From Anastatus disparis (lineage: Eukaryota; Arthropoda; Insecta; Hymenoptera; Eupelmidae): DNA of 64,000 nucleotides. This document shows positions 46,121-61,123 of this stretch, in pieces. The notes below the pieces were generated by a model. That model made no database searches and had not been told where the DNA came from. It saw nothing but the letters and a program-made list of their open reading frames with translations. The position numbers and the translations under genes were made by a program. Every line of letters begins with the position of its first letter. Positions within the stretch are counted from its first letter, which is position 1. The stretch is from contig JAFFSR010000245.1 in NCBI GenBank assembly GCA_017163975.1, positions 945,001 through 1,009,000 on the forward strand, read 5' to 3'.

Positions 46121-47823
46121 GACACATTCACACTTTAATTATAATTCAATTTTGTCAAATATTATAATGTTAAAACGTAATATTAATAAATTGAATTATG
46201 TGAAAACGGTTATTAATCACAATGGATGATGTATTTTTGAAATGTCTGCATCAAAATAAATGAAACTATTCTTATTTAATATAAAAAATAATAATTGAAT
46301 GAAATGTTGACAATCACTTTACACAAATACATATTTGATCATATATATTTATGCAGGTATTTGTATTTAAACAGAAAGTAATTACTTTAAAATTGTTAAA
46401 AAAACTATTCAAACGTTGGCATTGTAATTCATTACTGATGTTTGATCTAAAAAATAATTATGATCATTTTTAAAAATTCAAATTAATAAATTTTAATTTA
46501 AACGCTATTATATATTGACCAAAAAAAGTTATATCTTTAAATGTTCTAATAAATTAATTTATCAATTGTCAAGAGATGAAATTACCTAATTGATGGGCTA
46601 TTCAAAAAAACTTTATACGACATACACATTACACTTAAATAAAATAACATGTGATATAAAATAATTAATATTCTTAATTGATAATTATTTAATATATTTA
46701 GTTATTTTTTAATAATACTGTAATGTGGGAATTTGTTCCCTATCCCACAGTTACTATAATTTCAACTCTACAGTATCACCTCTGAATAAATATCAATTTA
46801 ATTACTATTTTTTTTTTCTTTATTTTTTTTCTCTAAATATAAACTCTGAGTTTATTAATAATCAACTCTCTCGGGTGGATTCTAATCCGGTCTTCGTAGG
46901 GGAACAATGACGAAACCACCGATGTAAACCAGCAACAAAAAGTAATTTTCACTCTATATTTATTTAAGTAAATTTAACATCTTAATTACCCGACAATTTC
47001 TCGAAATTGTGTAAAGTGTAAGAAGATTTTGTGACTAAAACTCTGGCTCGACTTAATAAACTTTTCGATCAATTATAATTAAATTAAATCAAATTGAACA
47101 CGTCAAGTTAATATTAAGTTTAATAATGGCGGCGAAACCGACGCTAAATATGACGAGCAAAACGGCGACGCGCACTGATTTTAAATTCTCACTTGATAAA
47201 ACGTAAAATGGAGGACTCACCTTAGTAATAACCAGCGTTACTCTCCAAAGTACAGTAATCTTCAACAAATAACTCTCCAATCCAAAATCTCCTTTGCTCG
47301 TTTTAAACAAACTCCTCAACTCTCTCGAAAATGCAAAAATGGCAAAATTGGCAAGATGGCAAAATGATAAAATGGTAAAATGGCAACGTGAAATTTCCAT
47401 TGAATTCAAAAGCAAAAACAGTGGAGTCAAGACTCAAATAATGGCTCAGCGAGCAGCGCAAGAAAAATCAAACAAGTATGAAAACCAAGATCCAATAGAG
47501 AAGTGTGTTGACAGAGCGTCTTTTTTCGAGCTCCTTCCTCTTCATCCCTTTTTCAATCAATTACGTCATAAATAGAATAATGGTTGATTCATTATTAATC
47601 CTTTCCGTAATTGTTATTTGTCAATTACAAAGGATGTTGACTTATAATCAATCAACATCTTTCCTTTTGGCGGATTCTTTGATGCTAGCGCCCTTTATTT
47701 CTCGCGCGCTTCCTTTAAATTTATATAAAGAATGCTCCATATACTAAGTCTTGATAATTCTTGAATAAATCGTTTATATCGCAATAAATGCATCACAATA
47801 CACATATACAGAATAAACATATA
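46121..47823. other. Non-coding stretch; AT-rich then mixed
   Basis: 46121-46720 is AT-rich and featureless. 46720-47750 has more G/C: CGGGTGGATTCTAATCCGGTC, CGAAACCACCGATG, and a short motif run GGCAAAAT/GGCAAGAT/GGTAAAAT at 47339-47388. It resembles the sequence style of 18.2-19.8 kb, but no shared block longer than a few words was confirmed. No gene. Confidence 0.35.
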
Positions 47824-48056
47824 TACAGGGTTTCCCATTTTAAAGAAACCACCGAGATATTTTCGACAGTTGGCGTTGTATAAAAAAATTATTCAGACGA
47901 AAGTTATTCGGGACAGTTCTTATTATTTTCTATGAAATCAGTTTTGACCTTGAGATTTATTTTCAAGGTCATTTGAAAATAAAATTTGTAAACAGCCCTT
48001 CTCAAGATAGTTCACGTGGAAATTTCTTAGTGTCTAGCAACTTAAAAGGACCAAAT

Positions 48057-49135
48057 ATGCCGGATCATTCGAGAAACGAAATTGTTGACATTATGTTGTC
48101 TCTCCGGGCATGTCAAGGTTGATATCGTGCTGCGGCAAGATATTACCGCCAAAATTACCCGAGGAGGCTTCACTACCTGGTCCACCACGTGAGAATCTGA
48201 ATCATTGAGCGAAGAGAGAGAGACGCCGATCACGAATACACAGAAATTGTCGTCGCATTGTGATACAGAACAACGATGATCCACGAATTCTCATTGTTTT
48301 GGTAATGGTTGATTTGGATCATTATATCTCTGCGTGACATTGAGAGACGTACTGGAATCCCAAGATCAACAGCCGGTCGAATTTTGTGGCTTAACAGATT
48401 TCATCCGTATCACATAACTTTGACTCGAGCTTTGATGCCAGATGATCTCCACCGCAGACTCGAATTCTGCAATTGGGCACAAACAAGTATTCATGAAGAT
48501 CCTGAATTTTTTTTAGATACGTAATGTTTTCGGACGAAGCTACATTTCATGGTAATGGGCAACTCATTCGCCATAATAGTCATTATTGGTCCATCCAGAA
48601 CCCTCATTGGGTTCGTCATGTTGATGATCAGCATAGATGGAGCCTCGTAGTTTTGTGCGGTATAAAAAATGGTTATCTTATAGGACCTTATTTTTTCGAT
48701 GAGAATGTCAACGGTGCAGCATTTCTTGATTTCTTGCAGAATAAGTTACTAGAATTATTGGAAGATGTAGATTTGAAAACAAGACGTCGATTATGGCTAC
48801 AATATGATGGTGCACCGTGTCATCGCTCACTAATGGTTCGTTTTTTCTTGAACCAACGATACAGAAGACGATGAAAAGATATTGGTAGTAACATCAGTGA
48901 GTGGTGTCTAAGATCACCAGATCTGACAAGTCCAGATTTCTTTTTATGGAGCTACTTGAAAAATGTTGTTTATGCACAGCCACCAACAACACGGCAAGAT
49001 ATGATGCAAGGCATCACACAAGCTTGTAGAGTTATTCCGCGTCACGTTTTGTTGTCCACAGTTAAAAACTTTGAACGTAGAATTCAACATTGCATAAATT
49101 TAAACGGTGCTATTTTTGAACATCTTATGAGATGA
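48057..49135 (+). pseudogene. Mariner-like (DDE) transposase with stops and frameshifts
   Basis: From the ATG at 48057: MPDHSRNEIVDIMLSLRACQ, then stops at 48120 and 48198 in the helix-turn-helix part, and DIERRTGIPRSTAGRILWLN. After a frameshift near 48520: MFSDEATFHGNGQLIRHNSH (first catalytic Asp), WSIQNPHWVRHVDDQHRWSL, NGYLIGPYFFDENVNGAAFL, RLWLQYDGAPCHRSLMVRFF (second Asp), a further shift near 48870, then LRSPDLTSPDFFLWSYLKNV (third acid region) and YAQPPTTRQDMMQGITQACR. The order is that of the IS630-Tc1-mariner catalytic domain. The protein is not functional. Confidence 0.85.
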
Positions 49136-49161
49136 ATGTTTGCATCTCTACCTTGCCTTAA

Positions 49162-49558
49162 GGGGTGTTCTTATACCGGCACAGAGATCTACCTTATCTA
49201 CATTTGAATTATGCATTTTAATAAAAATTTAACTATTTTTGACTAAAATTTATAGAAGTAGCACATTCTAAACATTCCAAAGAATTTATTGCAACGTTAA
49301 AAGACAGAATAAAAGTGAAAATGAAAACAAAAATTCCATAATACGATTATTCATAACTACATTAAAAAGTTCATCGTATTAAGCAGTTTTCACCTTTATT
49401 TTTACCTTTATATAGTCTTTTTACGTTGCAATAAATTCTTTGGCATGTTAAGAATGTGCCCCATCTACGAATTTCAGTCATGAATAGTTACATTTTTATT
49501 AAAATTCATAATTTCAATGTAGATAAGGTAGAACTCTATGTCGGTATGAGGATTCCGC
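49162..49558. mobile_element. TTAA-flanked foldback MITE nested in the mariner-like element
   Basis: TTAA at 49158-49161 and 49559-49562 flanks inverted ends G(G/C)GG(T/A).(T)TCTTATACCG.CA.AGAG. The arms pair (AAGAATTTATTGCAACGT / ACGTTGCAATAAATTCTTTG). It lies after the transposase stop. The TTAA site suggests piggyBac-type mobilisation. Confidence 0.8.
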
Positions 49559-49850
49559 TTAATTAGCTGAATAATCAAATCCTTGCCTTCATTGGCTGGG
49601 TAGCCATTGTCTTACCTTGATCAGCTGGGCATTCCCACCTTGCCTTAATTGGCTGGGTAATCAATTCCTTGCTTTCATTGGCTGGGTAGCTATCAGTTTG
49701 CCTTGATCGGCTAAGGGCTCCCACCTTGCCTTAATTGACTGGGTAATCAATTCCTTGTCTTCATTGGCTGGATAGCCATCGTCTTGCCTTGATCGGCTGG
49801 GCGTTTCCACCTTGCCTTAATTGGCTGGGTAATCAATTGCTTGCCTCTCT
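49556..49850. repeat. Minisatellite, 3.4 units of about 86 bp
   Basis: Units start CTTAATT(G/A)(G/A)CTG.(G/A)TAATCAA at 49558, 49643, 49729 and 49816, each with CATTGGCTGG(G/A)TAGC.ATC and CTTGATC(A/G)GCT, ending CCACCTTGC. Internally each unit also repeats TTGGCTGGG two or three times. Confidence 0.8.
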
Positions 49851-50348
49851 TTTCGTCTAGATTAGTTAAATTGATTCACGTACCTAATTGTGGTATAAAC
49901 ACACAGAATGAGCAAATGTTCAGATAAACGGATTTTTATTTATTTGGGTTATTGGGTTTTGGTTATTTGGGTTATCGGGTTATTGGGGTTTTGGGTTATT
50001 ATTATTATTACTAACCTCACCCTTGCCTGATCATTCGTGTGCATAGATGAAGAAATTAATAAATTTGACCCCTTCATGACCTTGGAGGGGTCAACCGCAC
50101 TCCACACATAATACCTTATCTGAACGTAGAATTTCTTGCTCTTTCCGAATCCGGGATTAAAAATGGGGGTTCCAATTCAAAAAATCATTCCGAGCTTCAA
50201 ATGACCTTGCAAATAAATCTTAAGGTCAAAACTGATTTCATAGAAAGATAGCTCCCATTGTCCCGAATAACTTTCGTCTGAACAATTTTTTAATACAATG
50301 CCAACTGTCGAAGATATCTTGGTGGTTTCTTTAAAATGGGACGCCCTA

Positions 50349-53520
<3,172 letters not shown>

Positions 53521-53530
53521 ACATAATTAA

Positions 53531-53985
53531 AAAAAATGAATTCCTATCATATTTTTTCATTAATTTTAATAAAATTGAGTAAAACAAATTTTTAATCTAT
53601 CATGATGATATGATTTGTATTTAAACAATTTGGATCCATATTGGAACTTTGATTTATTCTTTTTTTTAAATATATAATAACTAAACTAGCAAAAAATACC
53701 TCGCTCCTAACGTCGCTCGGTTGAATTTTCATATATTATATTATTATGTATAAATTAGCCAATTTTAAAATAAAAAAGAATCGACGCAACTTATGAATTG
53801 TGATATTGTAGTTTTGTACTAAATTAAATTTTTCTATTTTTATAAAAAAGAATAATTAAAGTTACAATGTGCATAAAAATTGTTTAAATACAAATTATAT
53901 CATGATGAATTAAGAATTTGTTCTACTAAATTGCATTTGAATAAATGAAAAAATATAATAGGAATTTTTTCTTTTAATCACGTGT
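53531..53985. repeat. Foldback around a dispersed repeat
   Basis: AATTCCTATCATATTTTTTCATT (53540) is inverted as AATGAAAAAATATAATAGGAATT (near 53945-53967). Within each arm AAACAAATTTTTAAT / ATTAAGAATTTGTTCT and TCATGATGATATGATTTGTATTTAAACAATTT / its inverse pair. The centre holds the second copy of the TACCTCGCTCCTAAC repeat (53696-53768). Confidence 0.65.
53696..53768. repeat. Dispersed TACCTCGCTCCTAAC repeat, copy 2
   Basis: AGCAAAAAATACCTCGCTCC, TAACGTCGCTCGGTTG, then TTTTCATATATTATATTATT and ATAAATTAGCCAAT. Same orientation as copies 1 and 3. Confidence 0.7.
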
Positions 53986-54299
53986 TTCAATCACGAACCA
54001 TGAAACAATCGAAAACAGTATTTGACGTTTACTAGAACTAACAATTGCAGGAAGAAAAGAAAGTATTGTTAGGTTCTTAATCAAGTATATCTGATTTATG
54101 TATTAAGGTACTTAAAAAAAGAGTGACGATATAATTTCAATTAGTACTATAGCTTGAATCTTAGGGACCAATGTTGGTACTATTATATTATGAAGTAAGA
54201 GCATAAATTTGCGATGCTTACTGCCTTTTTTTGGTATTAAGACTGATCTTTCACCTACTCGATTCAAGGGCAATATTTCGCAGAAAATGCAATTATTAA

Positions 54300-54958
54300 G
54301 GAGGCTCCTCAGTCTCCAATGTTATTTTCTAAACTGAATGGATCTTTATGAAACTTTGAAAAAATGTTCATTGACCTTCCATCTTTTCATTGCTTAAAAA
54401 AAAATATAGGGTAAGCCATCAAAATTTAAAGAAATCAATGTGTCAAATCATTGTTCTTATACACAGGCCTTATGTGAAAAATGCACGATGGAACTACAAA
54501 TGTTATTGTAATTAAATCTCTACGCAAAGATTTTTTATAAAAAACTAGAGGGATATAGATTTTTTAATAAGGATTACAATGCAATAAAGAAAAAAGAGGG
54601 TAAGCCATCAAAATAAAGAGAAATTAAGTGTGAAAGTTGAAAATATTTGATTAACGTAGAATCGAAAGAATCAGCTGGTATATACTGCGCGTGCGTGATA
54701 ATTCTAAGACGCTCAGAGCGCGTGTATACATATTACGAAGTCCGCTGTATAGTGCCGTATATAAGTAAATAGTCACAGGAGCTTTTCAAGAAAAAAAAAA
54801 TTTTTTCTTAATATATATTTATGCAATGATTTTTGTTCTTGAAATAATAATAATTATAATTTAGAAACATAGAGTGTATTCATCTATGAGAATTTGCGAT
54901 AATACAAAGACCACCAGAGAACCCAAAACATGATACGGTCCTAACATGATGAGCCTCC
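54300..54958. mobile_element. TTAA-flanked element with GGAGGCTC ends
   Basis: TTAA at 54296-54299 and 54959-54962 flanks GGAGGCTC at the left and its inverse GAGCCTCC at the right. Inside, AGGGTAAGCCATCAAAAT occurs twice (54409, 54600). There is no coding frame. A short TIR plus TTAA fits the piggyBac type. Confidence 0.65.
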
Positions 54959-54962
54959 TTAA

Positions 54963-56101
54963 CCTCTTTTCGTGCGGCTTTTCCTGTTACTAAAATTAAA
55001 AATTATTAAATATAGAATTATTTATATAATATATAACTCTTTAAAATTACTAATAATTAATATTCAAATTCGTGATATTCAAGGATTTAAATGATACATG
55101 TTTATCTTCCATATTCCGTTTTAAAATAGTTACTTTTGAGTTTTTAATTAATGATTAGAAATTTAAAATTGATATATATATATATTATATGATTTACATT
55201 ATATTTATCAACTGTTGAAAATCGTTACACAATTTATTGGGTTTTACGTTAACAGGTATTAATTATATTGAAGTTTTTCGCTCCAAACGTCGCTTAGTTG
55301 AATTTTCTTTTATTATATTATTATGTATAAATGACTAGTTTTAAGTAAATAAGAATTAATTAATTGAATTTTGAGTACTGAATAAAATTGAAAATAATTT
55401 GATGAAACATAATATAAAAATATATGTACACATGTGCTTAAAGTAAAAAAGCGTATAATTTATTTCAAGTGACTATTTCTCACTCTACTGCTATTAGAAA
55501 AACAAAGATAGTACGATATTTGATGTAAATAAACTAAGAACTGGGTACTGAGTTACAACTATAATTTCCAGACCTCAATATATGACTATGAATTTGAATT
55601 ATGAAATTAATTTATAAGTGAAACATGCTTAAAAGAAATTCGTGGTGATTTCTAATAAAAATATCTTCACAAATGTATTATATATATATATGAAATACGA
55701 AATTTAAATAGAAAAAATCATAAGATTGAAATACAACATTTTAGTTAATTTTAAATTCGAATATTTCGGAATAAAAAAATAACTATTTACAATTACTTAA
55801 CAATTCTTTTTGCATCTAATATAAAAATTTAATGAGATACAAATATTACAAAGTGTATGTATCACAAGTAAGGTTTGCATATCATAAATATTATAATTTT
55901 TAGAAAATTCTTGATATTAATAGATTATTAATTTGGAAAATTAAATATTTTTTTATTGATGACAAGTAACTTTTTAAAAATAGTTAAAATAATACTGTAA
56001 ATGTCAATCAAATAACATTTTCATCAAAATAAATTTTAACGCTATAATTATTAAAATAAACATTTTTATTTAACTAAAATCTATTGTAATAATTATTTTT
56101 T

Positions 56102-56157
<56 letters not shown>

Positions 56158-57587
56158 ATAATAATTTTATTTGATGAACAGTTATATAAATATTATATAT
56201 TTATAATTGTATAACTAAATTTATCAAATTCAAATTGTATTCAGTTATCATTCAGAGAATGAGGTATTTAAATTAGTTTTCATGAAAATATATTATTTAA
56301 AAAGTTACTTGTTTACAATTTTTTATAAATAACATACATTTAACCTTAATTACATTTTCATATGTACACGTGTTTATATTTAAATAAATTGTGATTTATA
56401 TAAAAATTGTTAGCAATTCAATTCATTGAAGCGATAATATTTTTAATAAGAAAAACATTAATTTAAAAAAAATATAATTACATGATATAAAAATATTTTT
56501 TTTAATATCCTTTGAACATAAATTTTATGAAATGCAATTTAAAAAAATTATTTATTTGATATTAAATTTTTTTAATAGTCAATTATAAAGATAGGACAAT
56601 ATATAAAATATGAATAAATGTTTCTGATTATGTCTATAATTATGCATTTATATGTATGAACTGTCTAGATAGAAGTAGAATCCCCCCTAAAAAAGTAAAT
56701 ATTTCAAAAGAAAATTTACTTATTATTTGCGAAACATTTATTATGAATGCGGAAAAAAATAATATTCTGTAATATCACTCTATAATTTGTATTAAATATG
56801 ACACAAATCATTGAAAGTACAATTATTTCATAATGTTAAATTTGTTGTCAAAGTTTGATTATATTTTACTATAAGAAGATAAAAAAATTAACTGTCTTTC
56901 CATTCTATTGCTGAATTTCCATGAAAGGAATGTATTAACTTGTAGTATATCTCGTGATGATTATTTATTTGAATTTTTAAATTATTCTAATCATTAGTTT
57001 TCAAAATTTTTGAATTTCTGATTCCAAATGGAGAAATTTTGGTGAATAATATTGGAACACAAACTTCTCAATAAGTAATGAATAGATTTATGTAAAAATT
57101 TAACTAAATAATCTTCGTGATACATACTGTATGTTAATGCATCTATTTATTCAAAATTTTAAAATACAATAGAAATATAATCAATATTTATGGGTGGAAG
57201 TGTGCTGTCCATTTCACATCTCATTAAATAATTTATATTTATGCAATTCACATAATATCATATAAAAACTATTAAAATAAGAATCATATATTCGATATCA
57301 TTGTCAACTATGAATAAAAAGTTTAAAAAATTAAGTGATAACTTATAAATAGTTATATTATTTTATTGAATACATTTCCAACCTTAATAATTAACTTCAT
57401 GTTAAAACTAAATTTAATTAGCATTCAATACCACAAGTTATTTAAAAAATTTACCATTATTCAAAATTATTAGAAAGTTATTTATAAAAAGTATTCCCAT
57501 ATCAAAATTTCAAAATTATACCAATTTAATTTTTTATTCCTTACATTAGAGAATTAGTTTTGATGTTGAAATTTTTTTGTGAAATGA

Positions 57588-57657
<70 letters not shown>

Positions 57658-57780
57658 CTTATAGTAAAATATTTTATCTCCTTGTATGAAAATTATTTTG
57701 TAAAAGTAGAATAATGCTGCGAGTAAACAAATGATTATAAAAAAATATTGAAAACTGTAAATAACAATAAAAAAGCGTTA
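54963..57780. other. Long AT-rich stretch with TA microsatellites
   Basis: No gene. (TA)n tracts lie at 56107-56150 and 57591-57652. Around the first, GACAAGTAACTTTTTAAA (55961) is inverted as TTTAAAAAGTTACTTGTTTAC (56296), a foldback of about 350 bases centred on the tract. TATTTTACTATAAGA (56863) faces TCTTATAGTAAAATA (57656), suggesting another of about 800 bases. The third copy of the dispersed repeat is at 55262. Confidence 0.5.
55262..55340. repeat. Dispersed TACCTCGCTCCTAAC repeat, copy 3 (diverged)
   Basis: TTTTTCGCTCCAAACGTCGC, TTAGTTGAATTTTC, TTATATTATTATGTATAAAT. Clearly related to copies 1 and 2, with more substitutions. Confidence 0.55.
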
Positions 57781-57799
57781 GGCTAGAAATTAATAATGG

Positions 57800-59765
57800 T
57801 TCTCACATAGTATGGAAAATTTCACCGAAATATTTCGAAATATTCCACTGGAATATTTCAATGGAACCTTTCATGCTGATTATTGAAAGTCTTCTCGGAA
57901 TATTTCAGAATATTCCACTGGAATCTTCCATTGAAAGCTTCCAGGAATATTTCAGGAATATTTTAAAGGAATGTTCGAAAACTTTTTCTAAATATTCCAT
58001 GTAATATTCACGAAAAATTTCTGAAATATTTCATAAAATATTCCATGTAATGTTTATGAATATTCCAGTAAAATATTTTATGAAAGATTTCAGAAAGATT
58101 CCAGAAACATTTCGCTGGAAGATTCCGATAAACTTTAAAATCGTACAGCAGATGATTACATAAATCTTTCGGAACTGGTCAACTAAATATTCCACAGAAA
58201 TATTTAAGTAATCTTCCAGTGGAATATTTCATGAAAGATTTCAGAAAGATTCCATAAACATTTCACTGGAAGATTTCAAAAAACTTTAAAATCATACAGC
58301 GAAATATTAGATAAATCTTCTATAAATATTCCACGAAACATTTCACAGGAAGATTAAAGTAATCTTCTGATGAAATAGTTCATGAAAGATTTCAGAAAGA
58401 TTCCGATAAACATTAAAATCGTACAGCGGAATATTACATAAATCTTCCATAAATATTCCACGAAATGTTCCACAGAAATATTCAAGTAACCTTCCAGTGG
58501 AATATTTTATGAAAGATTTCAGAAAGATTCCATAAACATTTCACTGGAAGATTCCAAAAAACTTTCAAATCGTACAGTGGAATGTAACATAAATCTTCCA
58601 TAAATAGTCAACGAAATATTCCACAAAAAGATTTAAGTAATCTTCCAGTGGAATATTTCATTAAAGATTTCAGAAAGATTCCAAAAACATTTCACTGGAA
58701 GATTCCTAAAAACTTTTAAATCGTACAGCGAAATATTACATAAATCTTCCGTAAATATTCCACGAAATATTTTACGCAAAGATTACAGTAATCTTCCAGT
58801 AGAATATTGCTTAAAAGATTCTAGAATGATTCCATGAAGTTTTTGTTGGAAGATTGCGCGGAACGTTACGGAGGGTTTCCAGTGACGCCGATAAGGGGAT
58901 GTTTGTTAAATGGGAGTTTCATCCCCAAGCGGTTGAAAGATACCTCACTTACTATAAAAGCGAAAGGGTATCAGCACTTTGATGTGCACAGTCGAAGCGA
59001 ATATTTAAATGCGATTTTATAACTAAATGTTTATGTATGCGTATATGTATTGATGTATAAGTGTAATGTGTTATTATATAATATATATACCATCCCCTCA
59101 CAGCATTTCACATTTTCCAAAAATCTTCCAGGAACATTTCATGAAAGATGAGAGATTACCCAAACCTTCCATTTTTTTATTCTTCAAATCTCTCAAGAGT
59201 ATTCCATGGATTATTTCAATGTAGGAAGAATCAAGGATATACGAATATTACAGGAATATTTCACAGAAGATTCCTGAAATATTCCAAATCTTCCGTGCCA
59301 ATATTCTGCGAATCTTCCATAAATATTCCACGGAATATTTTACGATAGATTTCTAAAATCTTCCAGAAATATTTCATGGAATATTTCATGAAAAATTCTT
59401 TAAATCTTTCGTGCATATTCCATGAAAGATTCTTTAGATCTTTCGTTTATATTCCATGAAAGGTTTATAAAATGTTTCAAATCTACCGTTCCCATATTCC
59501 GGAAATCAATGAATGTTTCAACGGAATATTTCATGAAATATTCCTGCAAGATTCCTGAAATATTTGAATAAAAGATCTGAGATGTCCTAGATCTTCCAAT
59601 GAAATATTCTTAGAATCTTCCAGCAATATTCCATGGAATATTCCAATCTAGGAAGAATCAAGGACATACGAATATTACAGGAATATTCCATGGAAGATTC
59701 CTAAAATATTTCAAATCTTCGCTGCCAATGTTCCAGGAAGCTTCCATAAATATTTCATGCTGTGT
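57800..59765. repeat. GGAATATTCC-type satellite with a period of about 145 bp
   Basis: Core units start at about 58065, 58216, 58372, 58494, 58637 and 58795. Each has AATATTTCATGAAAGATTTC, AGAAAGATTCCA.AAACATTT, CACTGGAAGATTCC, AAAACTTTAAAATCGTACAG, then C.GAATATTACATAAATCTTCC and ATAAATATTCCACGAAATAT. Flanking parts (57820-58060, 59105-59765) are built of the same words without clear periodicity. GAA and TTC triplets in opposite orientation at 2-3 base spacing occur every 10-20 bases. A GC-richer unique block (58848-59022) is set into it. Confidence 0.8.
58834..59022 (+). other. GC-richer island with two overlapping short frames, function unknown
   Basis: Within the satellite, about 170 bases have clearly higher G+C. 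One frame (58834-59022) reads CAERYGGFPVTPIRGCLLNG and IKAKGYQHFDVHSRSEYLNA. Another frame reads RLRGTLRRVSSDADKGMFVK, then WEFHPQAVERYLTYYKSERV and a stop. Neither belongs to a family I recognise. It might be a captured gene 3' end or exon, or part of another element. Confidence 0.25.
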
Positions 59766-59933
59766 GGGTTGTTTATTATCATTTATGCATTATTTAAATG
59801 TAGATACTGCAAATAACCATAAATAACTGCAAATAAATTGAAGAATACAATTATTAAAAATAATTTAAAATATTTTTGATTTTAGTTCTTTTTACAACAG
59901 ACTTTTTTTAATGAATAAATATATATATATATA

Positions 59934-60927
59934 TGGAACATTTCAAACCAACTGGAAGAGCAGAAAAATAAAAATCTCTGAAACTCTGGGAATATATCCT
60001 GCCTGTTACTCAAAATGTGTAATAAAATTTTCAAGGATTTAGATTGGGAGGATCAAGAGCCATAGATCCTTGAAATTTGGAAATTTTTCAAAATTTTTGG
60101 AAAAGTCCCAACTTGATCATTTTTTTTCCTGAAAATCCTAATATTTTAGAGAAAAATTCATGAGAATACTTCTTGTTGTTAACGAAAAGCAGAGTTAGCA
60201 TGATTCTTTACAGACCTGAATTTTGAAGTTTTCTATTCGTTCTTATATGTATTACATGTTAATTGAAATTACTCATTGCTCCCTATTTCAAGAATTTCTT
60301 TTCGCGGGCTTAGTTTCCTCTATTTCACGTGAACTTCAAAATGAATTTTTGATCATGTAAGTCAGAGCCATCAATAAGGAGTTAAAACAGTTTAAAATAT
60401 ATATTATCATGTATGATTAATTTTTATATTGAAAATAAATTAGACATGAAAATATATATTTTAAACTGTTATAACTCCTTATTGGTGGCTCTTTCTTACA
60501 CAGTCAAAAATTTATTTTCAAGTTGATAAAAAATAGAAGGAAATAAGCCCTCGAAAAGCAATTTCTGAAGTAGCAGACAATGAGTAATTTCAATTACCAT
60601 GTAATACATGTAAGAACCAATAGAAAACTTTAATATTTAGCTCTGTAAAAAATAATGCTAACTCTCCTCTTTATCTAGAATAAGAAGAATTCTCATGAAT
60701 TTCTCTCTCAAACATCAAGATTTTTAGAAAAAAAATGATCAAGTTGGTACTTTTCCAAAAATTTTGAAAATTTCCATATTTCAAGGATCTATGGCTCTTG
60801 ATCCTTCAAATATAGATCCTTCAATATTTTTTTACACATTTTGAGTAACAGACAGAATATATTCTCAGAGTTTCAGCGATTTTTATTTTTTTGCTCTTCC
60901 AGTTGGTGTAAAATGTCCCATATATAT
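59934..60927. repeat. Foldback of about 1 kb
   Basis: TGGAACATTTCA.ACCAACTGG at the left is inverted at the right (CCAGTTGGTGTAAAATGTCCCA). The arms pair for about 480 bases with some 10% mismatch; the centre near 60430 pairs AGGAGTTAAAACAGTTTAAAATATA with its inverse. TATATATA flanks both sides. Non-coding. Confidence 0.8.
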
Positions 60928-60930
60928 ATA

Positions 60931-61123
60931 GTAAGACGAAAATTTTGAGCCCATGCACGACTTTTTTAGTGATCTACAATTTCGGACAGAGCCATTATCC
61001 GTTTGACGTGGATTGACCCATATATATATATATATGAGTCAATCCACGTCAAACGGATAATGGCTCTGTCCAAAATTGTAGATCACTAAAAAAGTCGTGC
61101 ATGGGCTCAAAATTTTCGTCTTA
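60931..61123. repeat. Near-perfect palindrome around (TA)9
   Basis: GTAAGACGAAAATTTTGAGC (60931) to GTGGATTGACCC (61018) is followed by a short TA run and then the same 88 bases in inverted orientation to 61123, with only about two differences. The inverted half is also the left end of the element 61037-62243, so this palindrome is two copies of one element end facing each other. Confidence 0.85.

Larger units (their letters stand above)
47826..50348. mobile_element. Dead Tc1/mariner-like transposon, 2.5 kb, long TIRs
   Basis: Ends (C/T)AGGG..TCCCATTTTAAAGAAACC are inverted; the TIRs continue for about 160 bases (GACAGTTGGC.TTGTAT, GACGAAAGTTATTCGGGACA, TGAAATCAGTTTTGACCTT). TA lies at the left end. 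It holds a broken transposase (48057-49135), a TTAA-flanked MITE (49162-49558), and a minisatellite (49556-49850). Confidence 0.85.
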
